A stretch of DNA of 42,189 nt from an uncultured Lachnospiraceae bacterium (GTDB lineage Bacteria; Bacillota; Clostridia; Lachnospirales; Lachnospiraceae). The DNA lies in NCBI GenBank assembly GCA_900314445.1, contig OMVA01000060.1, forward strand, positions 1 through 42,189, read 5' to 3'. Of this stretch, positions 17,596 through 26,940 are shown in pieces. Below the pieces are notes generated by a model. It ran no database searches and was not told where the DNA came from. It worked only from the letters and a program-made list of their open reading frames with translations. Within the stretch, counting starts at the first letter, position 1, and each line of letters begins with the position of its first letter. The position numbers and the translations under genes were made by a program.

Positions 17596-17638
17596 AAAAG
17601 CCGCCGGTATGCAAATGAAATGCATGCCGACGGCTTTT
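17596..17638 (+). terminator. Terminator of galE with a dispersed motif as its loop
   Basis: AAAAGCCG and CGGCTTTT close a long stem that continues through GGTATGCA and TGCATGCC. The loop is AATGAAA, so GCAAATGAAATGC forms the top of the hairpin. TTTTATTTT follows on the plus strand and TTTT on the minus, so it can serve galE and the convergent MATE gene. Confidence 0.85.
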
Positions 17639-17643
17639 ATTTT

Positions 17644-17693
17644 GCAAATGGACTGGACAGTGAAACTACTTGTTTCTGGCAATTTCATTTGCC
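17644..17693. repeat. Inverted pair of the dispersed motif between galE and the MATE gene
   Basis: GCAAATGGACTG (17644-17655) faces GGCAATTTCATTTGCC (17678-17693). The latter is itself an imperfect 16-bp palindrome of the same type as at 2284 and 31984. It lies just before the MATE stop codon. Confidence 0.7.
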
Positions 17694-17708
17694 AATATTT
17701 GTTTGAAT

Positions 17709-19112
17709 TTAAGAGTTCGGGTCTGTCACTGTCAGATTCTTCACCCATCTCTCCTTGGTCAGCCAGATTGCAAAGCTAATCAGTTTTAATACATCGAACA
17801 ATTTCATAATGAAATACATAGGCACAGGACCAAGGTCAGTACAGAGAGCCAGGAAGAACATGGTTGGCACCATGCCTACAATCGTAATTCCTGCATCACA
17901 AACCAGGCCCATGAGGATATCACCACCTGCACGGGAAATGGATTGCTGTACGTTTTCATAAACCCAGACCACCATAAATAGAGCAAGCATCATAACCATT
18001 CTGCGACTGATAGCAATGGCAGCTGCACTTAAGTTTACGAATACAACTGGCACCAGAAGAGATGTCAGAGCTCCAAAACCTGTCATAAATATTCCGAAGA
18101 AAACGGCAGCTGTAAGCAACCAGTTTTTCTTAACTTTTGCTTCTTCCAGATTACCTGCACCCAACTCTTTTCCCAAGATTACACCTGTAGCTGTATTGAT
18201 ACCTTCAAATGCTACAAAGAAGAGGTTGGCAATGGTGAAGGAGGAAGCCATACCCGATACAACGTCTGCACCACCACGTGTATTGTAAAGTGCAACCGTG
18301 ATGGAATCTGAAATTGCCCAGGTCATATCCCCAAAGATGATGATGACGCTCTTCTTGAGGATGCGCTTGAAGATTTCCCCATTAATCTTGAATAAACGAG
18401 GAAGTCTTATAAAGAATGGATACTTCTTCTTGTAATAAATGAAGAGGAAGGCTGTCATTTCTGAGAGACGTGCAACAACCGTTGCAATGGCCGCACCTCT
18501 TACGCCAAGTTTTGGTGCACCTAAATGTCCATAAATCAGAATCCAGTTAAGCACCGTATTAATCACTGTTGCACCAACAGAGATGTAAAGTGGCATCTTA
18601 ACCTGTCCAATCTCTCGCATAGAGGAGGAGATAACCATGGAAATCAGCATTGGAAGTCCCATAAAGCCCAGGATTTTCATATACTGCACAGCATAAGTCA
18701 AAATCTCATTTGCATCTGCGTTGCCAATGACCATAAAGTGCAGGATGTATTCTGGCATTACCCAGGAACAAAGCAAATAGAGAATCATGGCGATGCCACC
18801 TAAGGTAAGCTTGAAACGGAAGGCCTGCTTCATGCCTTCTTTGTCATTGGCGCCGTAGAACTGGGACATGAAAATACCGCCCGACACTGTGATGGAACCC
18901 ACGAATACCGTAAATACAAAGACAATCTGTCCCACAATATTTACGCCAGACATTGGGACGTCACCCAGTCCGGAAACCATGAAATTGTCGATCAGGGAAA
19001 CCATACCCTGAATTAACTGCTGTAACATAACAGGCATAGCTATGAAGAATACCTGCTTATAAAAGGAGGAAGGACCGAAGTACTTCTCCTTGAAAGTTCT
19101 TGTTTCTACCAT
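17709..19112 (-). CDS. MATE-family multidrug/toxin exporter
   Basis: A 467-residue membrane protein with 12 predicted helices in two similar halves. Signs of the family are AMPVMLQQLIQGMVSLIDNFMVSGLG at the N-terminus and the inter-repeat ISDSITVALYNTRGG. It probably expels cationic compounds using Na+ or H+. AGAGG precedes the ATG by eight bases. The next gene upstream, an FMN-type oxidase, points the same way, but a hairpin lies between them. Confidence 0.9.
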   Translation of the reverse strand: MVETRTFKEKYFGPSSFYKQVFFIAMPVMLQQLIQGMVSLIDNFMVSGLGDVPMSGVNIVGQIVFVFTVFVGSITVSGGIFMSQFYGANDKEGMKQAFRFKLTLGGIAMILYLLCSWVMPEYILHFMVIGNADANEILTYAVQYMKILGFMGLPMLISMVISSSMREIGQVKMPLYISVGATVINTVLNWILIYGHLGAPKLGVRGAAIATVVARLSEMTAFLFIYYKKKYPFFIRLPRLFKINGEIFKRILKKSVIIIFGDMTWAISDSITVALYNTRGGADVVSGMASSFTIANLFFVAFEGINTATGVILGKELGAGNLEEAKVKKNWLLTAAVFFGIFMTGFGALTSLLVPVVFVNLSAAAIAISRRMVMMLALFMVVWVYENVQQSISRAGGDILMGLVCDAGITIVGMVPTMFFLALCTDLGPVPMYFIMKLFDVLKLISFAIWLTKERWVKNLTVTDPNS

Positions 19113-19183
19113 AATAAAGCCTCTTAAAAACTCGACACCGCTCTACTTTGAGCCGCATCGTCTCAATTACAAATACAAAGAAA

Positions 19184-19210
19184 AGAGTCTACTCACTTTC
19201 GAAAGCAGAC
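19184..19210 (-). terminator. Possible terminator of the pyridoxamine-oxidase-like gene
   Basis: On the minus strand GTCTGCT pairs with AGTAGAC (one G-U) around a loop and is followed by TCTTTTCTTT. A separate perfect 8-bp hairpin lies between it and the gene. Confidence 0.5.
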
Positions 19211-19236
19211 CCGAATTACCAAAATCATATCAATCC

Positions 19237-19256
19237 CTGGCAATACCTATTGCCAG
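19237..19256. repeat. Perfect hairpin CTGGCAAT / ATTGCCAG
   Basis: An 8-bp perfect inverted repeat around ACCT, just past the stop of the oxidase-like gene. The GGCAAT...ATTGCC arms resemble the ends of the 16-bp dispersed palindromes but the CATTTGC core is missing. It may be a diverged copy. Confidence 0.5.
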
Positions 19257-19269
19257 GCTGACTTGTATC

Positions 19270-19662
19270 CTAGAACTTAATTACCTTTGGTGCTTCTGTA
19301 AATGAACTGATTGTTGCCGTCGCATCTTCAAAATAAAGAACCTCAGTATTATCGTCCTCAGCGGAGTACATCTTCGCTACATCCGGATACTGATCCAGCA
19401 TATGCTGCTTTGCTTCAATTCTCTCGTCGCACACGAGCTTACCCGCAAGGCGAATCCACTTGCCTTGGTTGAAGGCGCAGAGCTCTGCCTTTGGATTGGC
19501 CTGAATCTGCTTTGAAACTTCCTTGACCTTACCAGTCTGGATGTAAAGCTTGCCATCAAAAATATCGATGGTGCCAAAAGGACGTACTCTTGGCTGGTCA
19601 CCTTCTACTGTTGCAAGATAATAAATGCCTGCTTTCTTTAAAAAATCATGTACTTCCTTCAT
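19270..19662 (-). CDS. Pyridoxamine 5'-phosphate oxidase-family flavoprotein
   Basis: A 130-residue small protein with the split-barrel FMN-binding fold. FLKKAGIYYLATVEGDQPRVRPFG is the standard opening and KWIRLAGKLVCDE the second conserved strand. It is shorter than true PdxH and lacks its C-terminal signature, so it more likely reduces F420/FMN-linked or haem-like substrates than makes vitamin B6. Three in-frame ATG codons occur. GGAGG lies eight bases before the third, so MKEVHDFL is the start. It is probably monocistronic. Confidence 0.82.
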   Translation of the reverse strand: MKEVHDFLKKAGIYYLATVEGDQPRVRPFGTIDIFDGKLYIQTGKVKEVSKQIQANPKAELCAFNQGKWIRLAGKLVCDERIEAKQHMLDQYPDVAKMYSAEDDNTEVLYFEDATATISSFTEAPKVIKF

Positions 19663-19753
19663 TGGCATCACCTCCATCTTTTGAAAAATTTAATTACTTG
19701 AATTTTAATTTACTTATAACTTATCTTCTGTCAAAAGTTTGATATTTTTGCTA

Positions 19754-19764
19754 AATTCATTTGC
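19754..19764. repeat. Dispersed motif copy, AATTCATTTGC
   Basis: An exact copy of the AATTCATTTGC form in the gap between the TraX-like gene and the oxidase-like gene. Confidence 0.55.
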
Positions 19765-19810
19765 TGAAATATTAACTCCTAAAGAAATGGCTGGCTTCAC
19801 AGTCTCCAAC

Positions 19811-20626
19811 TTACGCCACAATTCCCAGCGCCAAAGCAATTAACCACAAAACCAGAAAATGCACTGGATAAAATGCATAGAATACATATTTTAAATTCAG
19901 ACCACGCTTGCCGTTATATTGGGACACCGGCCAAACCACAAGAAAGGCACAGGCCTCCAAAATGGAAGAAAGCAGTAAAGCAAGACAAGTCAGGAAAATG
20001 CCATTCAATCCCTTATCCTTATAAAGGTACATAACAATAATAGCCAGAACTCCCACCATTCCATAATCCGTTTTCAGGAACCAGGCAAGAGCCATGCCTA
20101 GAAAGGCTGCCAGAAATCCGTACAGATAAATCAGCCCCTTAGGAAGATCCAATTTCTTTATCTTATCCAAAAGGATTATGGTGAAGAGTCCCACTGCCAG
20201 CGTGAAGAACACATTCTGGTAGTCGAAATTAATAATCTGACCCTTCTTAATATCAGCCAGTTTCATGCCATAATGAAAGCCCAATCCCAGGTCAAATGGG
20301 ATTTCCGAGATTCCAGCAAAAAGAACCAGGCGGAATAAATATTTCCACTTATTTCTGGTATGCTCAAATCCCTGCACTAAAAGAAAAATGAATATAGGGA
20401 AAGCCAGTCGTCCCATGCCACGCAGGATTAAATCCAAAATAATCAGAGATTTAGGACCAGTGCTCTGAGTCAGATCGAATGACATGCCCCGATAAACAAT
20501 ATAGCGTTCCAGAAGAACAGAGGTGGCATGATCGATAAACATAGAAATCATGGCAATGATTTTCAAAGTACTGCCGGAAAGCCCCGGGCTTTTCATCTGC
20601 TCACTATCTACCAGCTTTTCTTCCAT
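19811..20626 (-). CDS. TraX-family membrane protein
   Basis: A 271-residue integral membrane protein with about eight hydrophobic helices. LSGSTLKIIAMISMFIDHATS at the N-terminus is the TraX family motif, including the conserved DH pair, named after the F-pilin acetylase. In Firmicutes such proteins occur without conjugation genes, as here, and probably acylate a surface component. The substrate is not known. The first in-frame ATG (20635) is one base from GGGAG, too close for use, while the next (20626) is ten bases away and is preferred. No conjugative genes are nearby. Confidence 0.8.
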   Translation of the reverse strand: MEEKLVDSEQMKSPGLSGSTLKIIAMISMFIDHATSVLLERYIVYRGMSFDLTQSTGPKSLIILDLILRGMGRLAFPIFIFLLVQGFEHTRNKWKYLFRLVLFAGISEIPFDLGLGFHYGMKLADIKKGQIINFDYQNVFFTLAVGLFTIILLDKIKKLDLPKGLIYLYGFLAAFLGMALAWFLKTDYGMVGVLAIIVMYLYKDKGLNGIFLTCLALLLSSILEACAFLVVWPVSQYNGKRGLNLKYVFYAFYPVHFLVLWLIALALGIVA

Positions 20627-20752
20627 CCAATTCATTCTCCCTTATCGTTAACGTTCCCTTATTTATTATGCCATGCAGACAAGAATTTTACTATATATTC
20701 TTTACTTTGCTTTCTTTACTATATTTTCCTTCATTTCGTTTTCTTCATCTAC

Positions 20753-21742
20753 CTACTTGGCAATCTCATCAATTGCCTTCAGCTCATCCTCTGTAAATGC
20801 TGTATTCTCAAGGGCCTTCAGATTATCCAGAATCTGAGATGGACGAGAGGCACCAATTAAGACGCTGGTCGCAACGCCATCTCTTAAGATCCAGGCAAGA
20901 GCCATCTCTGCAAGGGTCTGACCACGGTCTGCAGCAATCTCATTTAAACGACGGATTTGCTCGATTCTCTCTTCGGTCAGCTCTGACTCCTTCAGATATC
21001 TACCGTCTTTTTTCACACGGCTGTCTTCTGGAATGCCATGCAGATAGCGGTCTGAAAGCTGGCCCTGTGCCAGTGGCGAGAAGCAGATCAGTCCCTTCTG
21101 CTGCTTTACCACTTCTTCCTTGAGACCATTCTTTTCAATGGTGCGGTCAAAGATGTTATATCTGTTCTGATTAATTACAAATGGTACATGTATTTCTTCC
21201 AGGATGGACGTCGCTTTTGCAAGGGTTGGTCCGTCATAGTTTGACAGGCCTACATAAAGAGCCTTTCCGGAGCGGACAATCTGTTCCAGAGCTCCCATGG
21301 TCTCTTCCAGCGGAGTATCCGGATCCATACGATGATGATAGAAAATATCTACATAATCCAGATTCATTCTTTTCAGTGACTGGTCCAGGCTGGCAATCAG
21401 ATACTTGCGGCTACCATGATCCCCATAAGGTCCTGGCCACATATCGTATCCCGCCTTTGTAGAAATAATCATCTCATCTCGGTAAGGCATAAAATGCTCT
21501 TTCATCAGTTTTCCGAAATTACTCTCTGCACTGCCATACTTTGGACCATAATTGTTGGCCAGATCAAAGTGGGTAATTCCATTGTCAAAAGCCGTAAAGC
21601 CCATTTGCTCCATGTTGGAATAGACGCCGGTGTCGCCAAAGTTATGCCAAAATCCTAAAGAGACTGCTGGTAAAAGCAGACCGCTCTTTCCGCAGCGATT
21701 ATATGTCATATGTTCATATCGATTTTCACTTGCCTGATACAT
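20753..21742 (-). CDS. Aldo/keto reductase, YghZ / glyceraldehyde-3-phosphate reductase type
   Basis: A 329-residue NADPH-dependent reductase. The start RYEHMTYNRCGKSGLLLPAV and the HFDLANNYGPKYGSAE segment (catalytic Asp and Tyr) are typical of the YghZ/YeaE group of the AKR superfamily. The Lys is in MIISTKAGYDM and the His in VDIFYHHRMDPDTP. The C-terminal ASRPSQILDNLKAL binds the cofactor phosphate. Members reduce aldehydes such as methylglyoxal or L-glyceraldehyde 3-phosphate. GAGGAGG six bases before 21742 fixes the start, not the upstream ATG at 21763. It is a single gene. Confidence 0.9.
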   Translation of the reverse strand: MYQASENRYEHMTYNRCGKSGLLLPAVSLGFWHNFGDTGVYSNMEQMGFTAFDNGITHFDLANNYGPKYGSAESNFGKLMKEHFMPYRDEMIISTKAGYDMWPGPYGDHGSRKYLIASLDQSLKRMNLDYVDIFYHHRMDPDTPLEETMGALEQIVRSGKALYVGLSNYDGPTLAKATSILEEIHVPFVINQNRYNIFDRTIEKNGLKEEVVKQQKGLICFSPLAQGQLSDRYLHGIPEDSRVKKDGRYLKESELTEERIEQIRRLNEIAADRGQTLAEMALAWILRDGVATSVLIGASRPSQILDNLKALENTAFTEDELKAIDEIAK

Positions 21743-21763
21743 AAAATCCTCCTCACAAATCAT

Positions 21764-22256
21764 TAGAATTCATATTAGTATTCTAGCAATTCAATGAGGA
21801 GGATTCTTATCGAAATATATTCTTTTTTATTGAAATTTATCCACTTGCTCCATGGAAATGGGATGCTCTCTGTCAACATTCCATTTCCATCGGCCTTCAT
21901 AAGCAATTTTTATAATGTCATCAATCCAAGGGAATTTCTGAAAAATTATTTTAAAAGTACCTTGAATAAAATCACGTCCTTTCAAAACACAGCGAGTTGC
22001 CTCTTTGCATCAATACCAATCTTAATCGACCAACTTAAATCCAACTTAAAGTTATATGACTAATCTGTCACTTTAAAAGTCACCCAGGTGACCTCTCCCT
22101 TTGTTATAGTTGTAATCAGAAAGAACGAAAGTTAACGGAGTAATTCCTGCAAATGGTATTCGCTAGGATTTCTTTTGCCTACAAATTTTGAAGATACAAA
22201 CTAAAGTTAAGAATTGACGAATAATTAAAGTGAATTATTTCTAGGGGAGATTTCAA
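21764..22256. other. Non-coding stretch upstream of the ABC/two-component operon
   Basis: No convincing gene is present. It holds a 14-bp palindrome GTCACC-CA-GGTGAC (22079-22092) preceded by another GTCAC 14 bases upstream, a possible -10 box TATAGT (22105-22110) and one dispersed motif copy (GCAAATG, 22149-22155). Confidence 0.6.
22079..22092 (+). promoter_or_regulatory. Candidate operator upstream of the ABC operon
   Basis: GTCACC and GGTGAC flank CA, a perfect dyad, with an additional direct GTCAC at 22066-22070. It ends 12 bases before a TATAGT, so it would overlap the -35 region. The response regulator encoded in the operon or another regulator could bind here. This is inference. Confidence 0.4.
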
Positions 22257-22946
22257 ATGGAAATTTTAAAAGTAGAAAATGTTTCAAAAATTTATGGATC
22301 TGGCGATACAGAAGTGAAGGCATTGAACGACGTTTCCTTCTCCGTGGAGAAAGGTGAGTTCGTTTCCATCATTGGTCCTTCCGGTTCTGGTAAGTCCACT
22401 CTTCTTCATATCCTGGGCGGTGTTGACTGTCCAACTTCTGGCAAGGTCTTTATTGACGGCACAGACATTTACTCACTTAGTGAGGACAAACTGGCAATCT
22501 TCCGTCGCAGACAAATTGGACTTGTTTATCAGTTCTACAATCTCATGCCTGTTCTCAACATCGATGAAAACATCGCACTTCCACATCTGCTTGATGGACG
22601 TGCCCTGGACAAGGAACGTCTGGACCAGGTTGTTGAACATCTGGGGCTGACGAACCGCCGCCACAATCTTCCTTCTCAGCTGTCCGGCGGACAGCAGCAG
22701 CGCGTCTCCATTGGTCGCGCTCTCTACAGCCATCCAGCAATCCTTCTGGCCGATGAGCCAACTGGAAATCTGGACCGCAAGACCGGTAAGGAAATTGTGG
22801 AAATTCTCAAGGAATCCAACAAGAATGCCAATCAGACACTGATACTTATCACCCACGATGAGGGGCTTGCTATGCAGGCAGACCGCGTCATCTCCATAGA
22901 AGATGGAAAGATTGTAAAGAATGAGAAGGTTAGAAATCTTGTTTAG
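22257..22946 (+). CDS. ABC transporter ATP-binding protein (MacB/LolD type)
   Basis: A 229-residue nucleotide-binding subunit. Walker A is GPSGSGKST, the Q-loop VYQFYNLMPVLN, the signature LSGGQQQRVSIGRAL and Walker B ILLADEPTGNLD, with the switch His in LITHDEG. The GNLD form is typical of subunits working with FtsX-type permeases (MacB, LolD, BceA). GGGGAG lies seven bases before the ATG. It is the first gene of a four-gene unit with the double-FtsX permease, a response regulator and a histidine kinase. Confidence 0.96.
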   Translation: MEILKVENVSKIYGSGDTEVKALNDVSFSVEKGEFVSIIGPSGSGKSTLLHILGGVDCPTSGKVFIDGTDIYSLSEDKLAIFRRRQIGLVYQFYNLMPVLNIDENIALPHLLDGRALDKERLDQVVEHLGLTNRRHNLPSQLSGGQQQRVSIGRALYSHPAILLADEPTGNLDRKTGKEIVEILKESNKNANQTLILITHDEGLAMQADRVISIEDGKIVKNEKVRNLV

Positions 22947-22947
22947 T

Positions 22948-22977
22948 GCAAATGAACTGCACGAACAATCTCATTTA
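22948..22977. repeat. Inverted pair of the dispersed motif between the ABC ATPase and permease
   Basis: GCAAATGAACTGC (22948-22960) is followed by CAATCTCATTTAC, which differs from the exact CAATCTCATTTGC form by one base. It starts one base past the ATPase stop codon. Confidence 0.6.
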
Positions 22978-23007
22978 CAAAGTGAGTAAATATTTACAGG
23001 GGAAACT

Positions 23008-26000
23008 ATGAACAATAAAAAAATTATCTTCCAGGTTACTGGAACTTACATGAAAGAGAATAAGGAGAGAACCTTCATCACATTACTTGGAATTCTGGTC
23101 ATGGTCGTGCTGATGACTGCTGTTTTTATCGGTAAGGATACAGCTTTAGATTTTATGACACGCGCCGCCATCTCCGATTCAGGATCATGGCACGGCTCGG
23201 TCTATGACCTGGATGCAAGCGAGGTAAAGGATATTTCTGGACTTGATTCCATCGAACAGACAGAAATTTCCCGCCCTCTTGGATATACAGATTTCCCACA
23301 GTCTGGAAAACCTGAGATGACACCAATGCTGGAACTAAAAGGTTACTCTGGTGATCTTTTTGACTGGATGAATATTAAGGTTACAGAAGGCAGACTTCCT
23401 GAGAACGATCAGGAAATAATTATCAGCCAGCGCGCCATCGATGATGGTGCTGACATCAAGGTTGGTGACACGATTGAAGTTGATGCTTACGAAAGATACA
23501 TTCATGCATTCCTGACTGAGGAAGAAGAAAAAAAGATAAACTCAGGAAGCAATCCAGAAGACGTCGGACAAATTATTTTCGGTAATAGTTTGACGGTCAC
23601 CCACGGCGACACCGTAAAGGTTCCTGCCCATTTTGCATACTGGCCAGAAAATTCTGACTTTGAAGAAATCCATAAATCCACTGGCGTAAAGGGAACTTAT
23701 ACCATCGTTGGAATTATGGAAATGCCTTTCTACGAGGAAAGTGACCAGGGTGGCTATGCGGCACTCACAAGAACAGAAGGAACTGCTAGCTTCCTTGCTG
23801 ATGCTGAAAAGAATACTGGCACAGAGACTACTGGCTCTGTAAGACTAACTACTGACTCTACAGGACAAACTACTAGCACGGGTACTGAGGCAGAACTCGT
23901 AAACCTCGTCTTCAGACTTAACCTAAAATCTCACGATGACTACAACGCGCGTATTTATCAAATTCTCTATAATCACATGACACCTGAAACCAAAAAGGCA
24001 CTCACTGATCAAGGCTCATCCTATCAAATGCCGGACGGCTCCTATCTGCCAATCGACAATTCCAGATTTGAAACAAATGACATCCTTTTGGCCGTATCTT
24101 CCAGGGGAAAAGACGACACCTTTAATCTCATGATGACTTTCTTCCAGGGATTTTTCATTATCCTGATTATTGCTGCATCTCTGGTGCTGATTTACAACGT
24201 CTTCGCCATTTCCTTTAAAGAGCGCAGCCGCTACCTGGGCATGCTCTCTTCCGTTGGCGCCACACGCAGCCAGAAGAAATGGAGTGTTTATTATGAAGTC
24301 TTCGTATTACTGGCTATGGCAATCCCATTTGGCATAATTCTGGGACTCCTTGTTGTAAAAGGCGTCATGGGACTTCTCTATCCACATTTTTCAAGTCTCA
24401 TGAACGCGATTTCGACAAATGTGATTGCTGGAAAATCTGTTGACATCGGTTACAAGCTGGTTATAACCCCTGCTAATATCCTATTCATTATTCTCTTCTC
24501 CGCTCTGGCTGTCTGGGTATCCGCATGGATTCCAGCGCTGAAAATCAGCAAGATTCCACCTGTGGAATCCATTCGTGGAAATGAGTTTGCCGAAGTTTCA
24601 TACAGCCGCAAGTCGCGTAAGCACGGCAAAATTTCCTCTGTAAATATAAATAATGTCCATAAGCAAAAAGTCTACAAGACCTGCCTGGGTCTCATGAAGA
24701 AGGCACAGACCACCCGTCTTCTTTCTCTGGTCAATGTGAAGAGAAGCCGCCGTACAACGCGCGGTATTGTAAGATCTATTGTTGCCTTCCTGGTTCTCTC
24801 ACTGATTACTGTTTTTGCCTCTAAAGCCTTTCTCGATCTGGTTAAAAGTAAGACCCTTGACGACGAGGCAGTTCTTTCTTCAGATCTGCTAGATTACGAT
24901 TATGCATTTATGATGTCTGAAGATGATTTGTACGAAGAAGGTAAAAAGATTTTGGCCGACTCTGGTGACGTTTCATCCTCCTTCGAAATAGTCATGGAAT
25001 ACTACGCATGCGGGATTCCTGCCGACGAATTGACTGATGAGTACAAAGCTCGTCTGGAAGAAGTAGTTGCTGCATCTTTCCCTGCAGGCATTCCTGATGA
25101 AATTCGTAAGACGGTATTAAACGCAAGTGATCCTTTTTCTTGCCAGGCTGGTGGTTTCTTCGTCCTGCCTGATACAGATTTTGAGAAGGTAGCCAAGAAT
25201 GCTGTTTCTGAGAATGCAGGTAGTCTCCCTAGAGTCCTTGTTATGGATAATGTAAATCTCACAACGGACGACTATAAATTTGATGGTTACAAAGGCGTGC
25301 AGTCTGTAAAACCAGATTACAAATTTAATAAGGTTCATAATCCACTGAACCTGAAGTCTGGTGATAACCTGACACTTGCCACCACCTGCTATGATGAAAA
25401 AACAGAAGAAACATACAATAGCAGCTACAATACCATTTTCGCTGGTTATGTTAGCAATGACGACCTGAAGGACTATGTAAAATATAACTCTGGCACAATC
25501 TGGATGGTGATTTCTGCAAGCGATTACCAAGAAATGAAAATGCAATGCCCTGACTCGGTCATGGGCATGACTAACAAAATTGTACTTTTCAACTCAGATA
25601 GCAAAACTCTGGTCAGCCAGATGAAATCCATTACAGATGAATGGGGCAACAGCGGAATCTTCGATCCAGGCGCCAAACTGGACATGACTTCCTTCTTCCT
25701 TGCCATTACAAAGATGATTGAAATCATTGCCATAAGCTTCACCCTTCTGATTACCATCATCAGCCTGCTCAACCTCTACAATTCCGTCATGGGCCGCGCC
25801 CTTTCCCGCCATCAGGAAATGTTCGTCCTGGCCATGAACGGTATGACAAGAAAGCAGAAAAACAGAATGCTCCTCCTGGAAAACGTCCGCCTCCTGGCCC
25901 GCGCTTACCTCCTCTCTGGTCTGATTCTGGTCCCATTTGTCCTCCTGATGCGAAGCATCATGAACCAGCGCTTCGGCCACATGAATTATAGTTTGCCACT

Positions 26001-26124
26001 TTGGATTATTGCCCTTACAATAGGAGTTAGCATGTTAGGACTTACTATCTTCACTCTCATTAGTTACAGGGGACATAAGAGTGACGCAGAACTGGTAGCT
26101 CAGGTCCGCACAGAGATGGTGTAA
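23008..26124 (+). CDS. ABC transporter permease with two FtsX modules
   Basis: A 1038-residue membrane protein of the type VII ABC class. One helix at residues 20-42, a large outside domain to about 370, and three helices up to about 510 make the first FtsX module. The pattern repeats with a helix near 590, an outside domain to about 900, and three more helices to the end. FtsX signs are ERSRYLGMLSSVGATRSQKK and RHQEMFVLAMNGMTRKQKN. Residues near 260-290 form a Thr/Ser/Gly-rich low-complexity segment. Such permeases use mechanotransmission to expel peptides or lipoproteins rather than classical transport. The substrate is unknown. The two-component system behind it suggests antimicrobial peptide sensing. 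Confidence 0.92.
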   Translation: MNNKKIIFQVTGTYMKENKERTFITLLGILVMVVLMTAVFIGKDTALDFMTRAAISDSGSWHGSVYDLDASEVKDISGLDSIEQTEISRPLGYTDFPQSGKPEMTPMLELKGYSGDLFDWMNIKVTEGRLPENDQEIIISQRAIDDGADIKVGDTIEVDAYERYIHAFLTEEEEKKINSGSNPEDVGQIIFGNSLTVTHGDTVKVPAHFAYWPENSDFEEIHKSTGVKGTYTIVGIMEMPFYEESDQGGYAALTRTEGTASFLADAEKNTGTETTGSVRLTTDSTGQTTSTGTEAELVNLVFRLNLKSHDDYNARIYQILYNHMTPETKKALTDQGSSYQMPDGSYLPIDNSRFETNDILLAVSSRGKDDTFNLMMTFFQGFFIILIIAASLVLIYNVFAISFKERSRYLGMLSSVGATRSQKKWSVYYEVFVLLAMAIPFGIILGLLVVKGVMGLLYPHFSSLMNAISTNVIAGKSVDIGYKLVITPANILFIILFSALAVWVSAWIPALKISKIPPVESIRGNEFAEVSYSRKSRKHGKISSVNINNVHKQKVYKTCLGLMKKAQTTRLLSLVNVKRSRRTTRGIVRSIVAFLVLSLITVFASKAFLDLVKSKTLDDEAVLSSDLLDYDYAFMMSEDDLYEEGKKILADSGDVSSSFEIVMEYYACGIPADELTDEYKARLEEVVAASFPAGIPDEIRKTVLNASDPFSCQAGGFFVLPDTDFEKVAKNAVSENAGSLPRVLVMDNVNLTTDDYKFDGYKGVQSVKPDYKFNKVHNPLNLKSGDNLTLATTCYDEKTEETYNSSYNTIFAGYVSNDDLKDYVKYNSGTIWMVISASDYQEMKMQCPDSVMGMTNKIVLFNSDSKTLVSQMKSITDEWGNSGIFDPGAKLDMTSFFLAITKMIEIIAISFTLLITIISLLNLYNSVMGRALSRHQEMFVLAMNGMTRKQKNRMLLLENVRLLARAYLLSGLILVPFVLLMRSIMNQRFGHMNYSLPLWIIALTIGVSMLGLTIFTLISYRGHKSDAELVAQVRTEMV

Positions 26125-26150
26125 AATTGATACTTTGTGGAGGGGAGAAC

Positions 26151-26924
26151 ATGAAAGTATTTTTAGTCGAAGACGATCCAATCATCATTGAAGGACTTGG
26201 CATCGCCTTGAAACAAGAAGGATATGAAGTAGAAATTGCGTCGACCGTAAACGACGCGCTCAAAATAGTAGAACAAGAGTCAGACTTCGCGGTTTGCCTT
26301 CTTGACCTTATGTTGCCTGACGGCGATGGCTACCAGATTCTTCGTGCCATCCGCCAAAAATCTCAGGTTCCCGTCATTTTCTTAACCGCCTGCGACGACG
26401 AAATTCATACCGTCCTAGGTTTCGAACAGGGCTGCGACGACTATATCGCAAAGCCTTTCCGCATCAGAGAACTCTTGGTAAGAATGAAAGCCGTGATTAG
26501 AAGAAGTAATGCCAGTGCAAGTGGAATTGTCGTAGCAAATGGAACTATAACGGCATCCAATTCAGCCGATAAAGTGACTGACACTTCAAGAAGTGCTTCT
26601 TCACAGAGTTCATCTCCCGTCATCAATGACGATATTCAAGTTGGCCAAAACCACGTTAATATCACTACCGGAAAAGTCTACCGTGGCCAGGAAGAAATCT
26701 TCTTATCTGCCGTGGAATATCGCCTGCTTCTTGTCTTCATTAAAAACCGAGGAAAAGACCTGTCTCGTCAGCAGATTCTGACGGATATGTGGGATGCTTC
26801 CGGAGAATTTGTAAACGACAATACTCTCACAGTCTATGTGAAACGACTTCGTAATAAGTTGGAAAGGCAAGATAATGCCTCAGTCATTACTACTATACGT
26901 GGTATTGGATATCGTATGGATTAG
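26151..26924 (+). CDS. OmpR-family response regulator with an elongated linker
   Basis: A 257-residue regulator. The receiver domain has Asp8/Asp9, phospho-acceptor Asp52 in LLDLMLPDGDG, Thr79 and Lys101 in IAKPF. The C-terminal winged helix (about 165-257) ends with TLTVYVKRLRNKLE and TIRGIGYRM. The linker, about residues 119-160, is rich in Ser, Thr, Ala and Asn and makes the protein some 30 residues longer than usual. It also contains a copy of the dispersed motif (26535-26541). GGAGGGGAG before 26151 sets the start. It is 26 bases after the permease and 16 before the kinase. Confidence 0.94.
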   Translation: MKVFLVEDDPIIIEGLGIALKQEGYEVEIASTVNDALKIVEQESDFAVCLLDLMLPDGDGYQILRAIRQKSQVPVIFLTACDDEIHTVLGFEQGCDDYIAKPFRIRELLVRMKAVIRRSNASASGIVVANGTITASNSADKVTDTSRSASSQSSSPVINDDIQVGQNHVNITTGKVYRGQEEIFLSAVEYRLLLVFIKNRGKDLSRQQILTDMWDASGEFVNDNTLTVYVKRLRNKLERQDNASVITTIRGIGYRMD

Positions 26925-26940
26925 TTGCGAGAGGAAGAAC

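Noticed and set aside
21794..22063. An 89-codon plus-strand frame upstream of the ABC operon
   Set aside because: No ribosome binding site, no recognisable domain, and a Phe/Asn/Ile-rich composition expected from A/T-rich non-coding DNA.
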